Assembly (NCBI GenBank): GCA_902478825.1
Contig: CABSMK010000015.1
Location: 1-18,744 of the forward strand
DNA: 18,744 bases
Direction of reading: 5' to 3'
Source: an uncultured Collinsella sp.
GTDB taxonomy: Bacteria > Actinomycetota > Coriobacteriia > Coriobacteriales > Coriobacteriaceae
Shown: positions 15,257 to 18,744 of the stretch, one piece after another
Layout: each line of letters starts with the position of its first letter
Position numbering within the stretch: the first letter of the stretch is position 1
Notes under the pieces: model-generated
The model's database searches: none
What the model saw: the letters and a program-made list of their open reading frames with translations, nothing else
What the model was told of the DNA's origin: nothing
Made by a program: the position numbers and the translations under genes

Positions 15257-16714
15257 TTGTCACAGTTCACCGATATCAGCCGCATTAACGTGTGCGGCGG
15301 CGACGGCGGTGCCGGATGCATGTCGTTTAGGCGCGAGGCCTTTGTCCCCAAGGGTGGCCCCGATGGCGGCGACGGCGGTCGTGGCGGCAACGTCGTCATC
15401 CAGGCCGATGCTCAGCTGTCTTCGCTGATCGATTACCGCTTTAAGCATCACTTTCGTGCCGAGCGCGGAACGCACGGTCAGGGCGCCCGCCGCAACGGCA
15501 AGAGCGGCGAGGACCTGATCCTTAAGGTTCCCATGGGTACCGTGGTGCGCGAGCTCGATCCCGAGACGCAGACCCCGATGTTCGAGATTGCCGACTTGGT
15601 GCATGATGGCGAGCGCGTCGTCGTGGCCCCTGGCGGTGCCGGTGGTCTGGGCAATACGCACTTTGTGACGTCGGTGCGCCGCGCGCCCGCGTTCGCCCAG
15701 CTGGGCGAGCCGGCCGAGGAGCACTGGATTGAGCTCGAGATGAAGCTCATGGCCGATGCCGCGCTCGTGGGCTTCCCCTCGGTTGGCAAATCCTCGCTTA
15801 TCGCGCGTATGAGTGCTGCCCGACCCAAGATCGCCGACTATCCGTTTACCACGCTCGTGCCCAACCTGGGTATGGTGTGTGCCGGCGAGTACTCCTATGT
15901 CGTTGCCGACGTACCCGGCCTTATCGAGGGTGCGAGCGAGGGCCGTGGCCTGGGCCATCAGTTCCTGCGCCACATCGAGCGCACGGCACTCATCATGCAT
16001 GTCGTCGATATGACGGGCGGTTTTGAGGATCGCGATCCGGTCGAGGACTATCGCATCATCAACCGCGAGCTCGAGCAGTATGGCGCCGAGCTTTCGGAGC
16101 GCCCGCAGATCGTCGTCGCCAACAAGTGCGACGCGCCGGGCACGGCCGACAAGATTGCCGACCTCAAACGCGCCGCGCTCGACGATGGACATATGTTCTT
16201 TGCCGTGTCTGCTGTGACGGGCGCCGGCCTCAACACGCTGATGCTTGCCGTGGGCGAGCAGGTGGCTAAGCTGCGCGCCGAGTTGGCCGTCTCCGATGAG
16301 CCGGTTGACCTGCGCGACGATGAGTGGGAGCGCCGCCGCCTGCAGCGCGAGAAGCGTTTCCGCATTGTCCAGGAAGAGCCCGGTGCCTTCCGCGTGGTCG
16401 GTCGTGCCATCGAGCGCATGGTTATCCAGACCGACTGGGAAAACGAGGAGGCCGTTATCTACCTGCAGCATAAGTTTGCGCGCATGGGTGTTGACGACGC
16501 GCTCGAGAAGGCCGGCTGCCGTGCCGGCGACGAGGTCCGCATTTGCCAGCGCGCCTTTGACTTTGAGGGCGCCGAGGACTTCTCGGAGTACGAGGAGGAG
16601 CTTGAGGACGAAGGCGTTGAGGTTATTGACGTAGCCGATGCTGCGGACGAGGGCGTCAAGGTTGTCGATGCGGCAGAAGTCGCGGACGATGCCGAGACCC
16701 CGGAGGGCGAGTAG
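15257..16714 (+). CDS. obg: GTPase Obg (CgtA)
   Basis: A 485-residue Obg-family GTPase involved in 50S assembly and stress responses. It shows the Gly-rich Obg fold (1 to about 160, e.g. PKGGPDGGDGGRGG), then the G domain: G1 GFPSVGKSS (172-180), G2 DYPFTT, G3 DVPG (218-221) with IEGASEGRGLGHQFLRH, G4 NKCD (289-292) and G5 SAV (318-320). The C-terminal OCT domain, about residues 375-440 (PGAFRVVGRAIERMVIQTDW), is present, as in Gram-positive Obg proteins. A tail of about 45 residues rich in Glu, Asp, Ala and Val ends it. The start is TTG at 15257, with AGGAGG 8 nt upstream and no nearby ATG. The upstream terminator suggests lower expression than rplU-rpmA. Confidence 0.97.
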   Translation: MSQFTDISRINVCGGDGGAGCMSFRREAFVPKGGPDGGDGGRGGNVVIQADAQLSSLIDYRFKHHFRAERGTHGQGARRNGKSGEDLILKVPMGTVVRELDPETQTPMFEIADLVHDGERVVVAPGGAGGLGNTHFVTSVRRAPAFAQLGEPAEEHWIELEMKLMADAALVGFPSVGKSSLIARMSAARPKIADYPFTTLVPNLGMVCAGEYSYVVADVPGLIEGASEGRGLGHQFLRHIERTALIMHVVDMTGGFEDRDPVEDYRIINRELEQYGAELSERPQIVVANKCDAPGTADKIADLKRAALDDGHMFFAVSAVTGAGLNTLMLAVGEQVAKLRAELAVSDEPVDLRDDEWERRRLQREKRFRIVQEEPGAFRVVGRAIERMVIQTDWENEEAVIYLQHKFARMGVDDALEKAGCRAGDEVRICQRAFDFEGAEDFSEYEEELEDEGVEVIDVADAADEGVKVVDAAEVADDAETPEGE

Positions 16715-16717
16715 GCC

Positions 16718-17395
16718 ATGTCGCTGCGCGGTGGAATCGGATTGCCCGAGCTGCCCATCAAGGATGGGCACGAGTTTCGGCTTGGCATTATGGGCGGCAC
16801 CTTTGACCCGATTCATTACGGGCACTTGGTTACCGCCGAGCAGGCTCGCGAGTCGCTCGACTTGGACGCTGTGCTTTTTATGCCGGCCGGCTCTCCCGCC
16901 TTTAAGCTCGACAAACCGGTGACACCTGCCGAGGACCGTTATGCCATGACGGTCCTCGCCACCGCTGCGAATCCGGCTTTTTTGGCGAGTCGTTTCGAGA
17001 TCGACCGTGCCGGTGTCACCTATACAGCCGATACGCTGCGTGCCCTTCGCGAGTTTTACCCGCCACAGGTGAAGCTCTACTTTATTACGGGCGCCGATGC
17101 GATTATCGATATTGTGACCTGGCACAATGCTGATGAGATTGCCGAACTGGCAACCTTTATTGCTGCGACACGTCCCGGCTTTGACATCGATACGGCCCGG
17201 GCGCGGATTAAGGAATCGGGGTTGCCATTCGACGTGCGCTATATCCAGATTCCGGCACTGGCGATTAGCTCGACCAACATTCGCAAGCGGGTTGCCCGCG
17301 GCATGAGCGTGCGCTATCTTACGAGCGAGTCCGTGCTCGGCTATATCCGTAAACGCGGCCTGTATGCCGATCTTGGGCAAGACGATTTTGATTGA
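16718..17395 (+). CDS. nadD: Nicotinate-nucleotide adenylyltransferase
   Basis: A 225-residue enzyme that joins nicotinate mononucleotide and ATP to give deamido-NAD in NAD synthesis. GGTFDPIHYGH (26-36) carries the (H/T)xGH nucleotidyl-transferase motif, and ISSTNIRKR (183-191) is the second ATP-binding signature. ITGADAIIDIVTWHNADEI in the middle also fits NadD. The ATG at 16718 is 3 nt after the obg stop, with GGAGGG (16702-16707) inside obg as ribosome site. This start gives about 20 residues before the first strand, slightly more than usual. A 10-bp perfect inverted repeat lies within the gene at 16930-16958. Confidence 0.96.
   Translation: MSLRGGIGLPELPIKDGHEFRLGIMGGTFDPIHYGHLVTAEQARESLDLDAVLFMPAGSPAFKLDKPVTPAEDRYAMTVLATAANPAFLASRFEIDRAGVTYTADTLRALREFYPPQVKLYFITGADAIIDIVTWHNADEIAELATFIAATRPGFDIDTARARIKESGLPFDVRYIQIPALAISSTNIRKRVARGMSVRYLTSESVLGYIRKRGLYADLGQDDFD
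16930..16958 (+). other. Hairpin inside nadD
   Basis: CGAGGACCGT (16930-16939) is followed after 9 nt by its exact reverse complement (16949-16958). Three further inner pairs, one of them G-U, leave a loop of three bases. No T run follows, so it is not a typical terminator. It may be chance in GC-rich coding DNA. Confidence 0.45.
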
Positions 17396-17407
17396 TGGGG
17401 GAGAACG

Positions 17408-18016
17408 TTGTCGGTAGAAGATCAGTTTGAGGGCGACGAGCGCGCACTGTTGACGCGTATCCACGAGTTGCTCGATGTGCGCATGAAGGATAAACGTAAG
17501 CGCTACGTTCATTCGCTCGGGGTTGCCGAGACTGCGCTGCACCTAGCCGAGGTGTATGGCGTCGATCGCTTTGATGCCGCTGCCGCCGGTCTGATCCACG
17601 ACTGGGATAAGGTGCTCTCCGACGACGAGCTGGTCACGCGCGCTCTGCATTATGGCATTAAGATTGCCGGCTCTCCGTCTACCGCGACGCCGCTTTTGCA
17701 TGGTCCTGTCGCCGCCTATGAGCTTCCGCAGCTTTTTCCCGAGCTGTCGCCGGCGGTCTTTCAGGCTGTCGACCGTCACACCGTGGGCGCCTGCGACATG
17801 ACGCCGCTCGATATGGTGGTCTTTGTTGCCGATGCCATCGAACCCAACCGCCATGGTGATTATGCCCACGCGCTGCGCAAGATGGTGGGGGAGTCGACGC
17901 TTGACGAGTTGTTCTTCTCCTGTTTTGCACAGGGTCTGGTCTATGTGATCCAGTCCGGGCGCTATCTTTATCCCACGGCTATTACGATTTACAACCATTA
18001 CGCCCAGCTGCGCTAG
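17408..18016 (+). CDS. yqeK: HD-domain protein YqeK, probable Ap4A hydrolase (symmetrical)
   Basis: A 202-residue HD-superfamily metal hydrolase. YqeK proteins split diadenosine tetraphosphate symmetrically into two ADP. The likely metal ligands are His35 (VHSLGVAETA), His64-Asp65 (GLIHDWDKV), His98 (LLHGP), His124 (VDRHTVG) and Asp142 in the family signature ADAIEPNR (141-148). It is cytoplasmic, with no membrane segments. The start is TTG at 17408 with GGGGGAG (17397-17403) upstream. It begins 12 nt after nadD and is followed by rsfS, the usual nadD-yqeK-rsfS order. The first roughly 15 residues, acidic and variable, are not part of the domain. Confidence 0.93.
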   Translation: MSVEDQFEGDERALLTRIHELLDVRMKDKRKRYVHSLGVAETALHLAEVYGVDRFDAAAAGLIHDWDKVLSDDELVTRALHYGIKIAGSPSTATPLLHGPVAAYELPQLFPELSPAVFQAVDRHTVGACDMTPLDMVVFVADAIEPNRHGDYAHALRKMVGESTLDELFFSCFAQGLVYVIQSGRYLYPTAITIYNHYAQLR

Positions 18017-18044
18017 CTCGGGTGCGTCTAGAAAGAGGTATTCC

Positions 18045-18500
18045 ATGGCCGACGAGACCATGACCGACGACCAGATTCTTGAAGGTGTGGAGCACAAGAG
18101 CTTCGTTGCCACGTCCGACCGCACTGCCGCCTCGCTTTCCGCGAGCGGTGTCGCCGCCGAGGATGTCGCCCGCGCCGCCGCGCAGGCCGCCTACGACAAG
18201 AAGGGCGAGGACGTGCAGGTGCTCGATCTGACCGAGCTCTCCGACGTGTGCGACTACTTTGTGCTCGCCACCGGTACCAATAACCGTCAGGTCGATTCGA
18301 TTGTCGACGAGATCGAGGAGAAGGTCGCCGAGGCTTGCGGTGAGCACCCGTTCTCCATCGAGGGCCGCGAGCAGAAGACCTGGATGCTCATGGACTACGG
18401 CTCGGTCGTCGTTCACGTCTTCACCCCCGAGGCACGCGACTTCTACCGTCTGGAGAAGCTCTGGGGCGACGCTCCCCAGCTCCCCCTCAACCTCCTCTAG
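18045..18500 (+). CDS. rsfS: Ribosomal silencing factor RsfS (Iojap family)
   Basis: A 151-residue RsfS, which binds L14 on the 50S subunit and blocks subunit joining when nutrients are low. The core runs from about residue 38 to 148 and contains VLDLTELSDVCDYFVLATG (59-77), the TNNRQVDSIVDEIEE helix, EGREQKTWMLMDYGSVVVHV (106-125) and FYRLEKLWGDA. About 37 extra N-terminal residues (acidic, then Ser/Ala-rich) precede the core. AAAGAGG (18031-18037), 7 nt before ATG 18045, supports this long start. Last gene of the obg-nadD-yqeK-rsfS series, followed by a strong terminator. Confidence 0.95.
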   Translation: MADETMTDDQILEGVEHKSFVATSDRTAASLSASGVAAEDVARAAAQAAYDKKGEDVQVLDLTELSDVCDYFVLATGTNNRQVDSIVDEIEEKVAEACGEHPFSIEGREQKTWMLMDYGSVVVHVFTPEARDFYRLEKLWGDAPQLPLNLL

Positions 18501-18546
18501 GACCTTATTTGGGCCGGGGCTTCTCTTGAACTACCCTTTACCGTTC

Positions 18547-18588
18547 GCCGGGCAGTTGCACTACCTGCAGCTGCCCGGCTTTCTTTTT
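18547..18588 (+). terminator. Strong rho-independent terminator after rsfS
   Basis: Arms GCCGGGCAGTTGCA (18547-18560) and TGCAGCTGCCCGGC (18566-18579) form a 14-pair stem (one G-U) with loop CTACC, followed by TTTCTTTTT (18580-18588). It ends the ribosomal operon 47 nt after rsfS. On the minus strand no T run follows the stem, so it serves mainly the + strand. Confidence 0.93.
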
Positions 18589-18600
18589 ACCCAAAGGCGG

Positions 18601-18744
18601 TTAATCGTTGAAGCGGGATTGGCGGCCGAAGGATAGGGCGGTGTCGCCGAACTTGTCTCGGACGGCGTCGATGGCGACGGAGAGGTCGCGGCGGTCGCTG
18701 GATTGTGCTCCGCGGTCATCAATCTCGCAGAACAGGTCAGTTTG
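18601..18744 (-). CDS. Y-family DNA polymerase, C-terminal end, cut by the window edge
   Basis: Reading the minus strand, 47 codons run open from the window edge to a TAA at 18603-18601. The translation includes the run QTDLFCEID, then LSVAIDAVRDKFGDTAL, and ends in FGRQSRFND. A (Q)xxLF motif followed by a helix of the type AIDxxRxKFG is typical of the C-terminus of UmuC/DinB-like Y-family polymerases, where QxxLF binds the sliding clamp. This would be a translesion polymerase. The catalytic part lies outside the window, so the call rests only on this tail. It converges on rsfS, with the terminator between them. Confidence 0.6.
   Translation of the reverse strand, partial: QTDLFCEIDDRGAQSSDRRDLSVAIDAVRDKFGDTALSFGRQSRFND

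Noticed and set aside
15260..17542. Open frame of 760 codons on the minus strand opposite obg and nadD
   Set aside because: It lies entirely against well-recognised genes; long antisense frames arise from GC-rich codon use, and its translation resembles no family I know.
1..18744. CRISPR array, tRNA or rRNA gene, insertion sequence, prophage or defence island
   Set aside because: No regular repeats, cloverleaf-like sequences, transposase or phage/defence-type proteins were seen; gene content is housekeeping.

Overview
The window looks like chromosomal DNA from a high-GC Gram-positive bacterium, most likely a Coriobacteriia member close to Collinsella. This is inferred from GC-rich codon use, an elongasome-to-rplU gene order, frequent TTG starts, an L27 without the cleavable Firmicutes leader, and protein sequences that read like that group; no database search was possible. 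Nearly every gene is on the + strand and most are housekeeping genes. Base 1 appears to be a contig edge: bases 1-15 match the last 15 bases of the Tn5/Nextera mosaic end, and the first gene is cut off there.

Region 1 (1-4717): the C-terminal part of a CtpE-like P-type cation ATPase; a membrane protein with two N-terminal zinc ribbons; a promoter followed by a cytoplasmic cyclophilin; and a membrane-anchored TPR protein 11 nt behind it. Region 2 (4740-14438): a hairpin and weak promoter, then a tight run mreB, mreC, mreD, PBP2 (mrdA), rodA, a DUF697 protein, a TIGR03960-type radical SAM protein and its DUF2344 partner, with gaps of at most 21 nt. The first five build the rod-shape (elongasome) cell-wall machine: MreB filament, MreC/MreD membrane regulators, RodA glycan polymerase and PBP2 transpeptidase. 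Region 3 (14435-18588): a strong promoter overlapping the DUF2344 stop codon drives rplU-rpmA; a rho-independent terminator follows rpmA; then obg, nadD, yqeK and rsfS, linking ribosome assembly, ribosome silencing, NAD synthesis and dinucleotide hydrolysis. A strong terminator closes the cluster. Beyond it the C-terminal end of a Y-family DNA polymerase gene enters on the minus strand.

I see no CRISPR array, tRNA, rRNA, insertion sequence or phage gene, and no strong case for a wholly new system. The most unusual signals are a perfect 12-bp inverted repeat followed by four T inside the first codons of mreC (possible intragenic attenuator); a DUF697 protein with a P-loop-free N-terminal domain embedded in the elongasome operon; a PBP2 with two N-terminal membrane segments; and a terminator whose distal arm could pair with the obg ribosome binding site.
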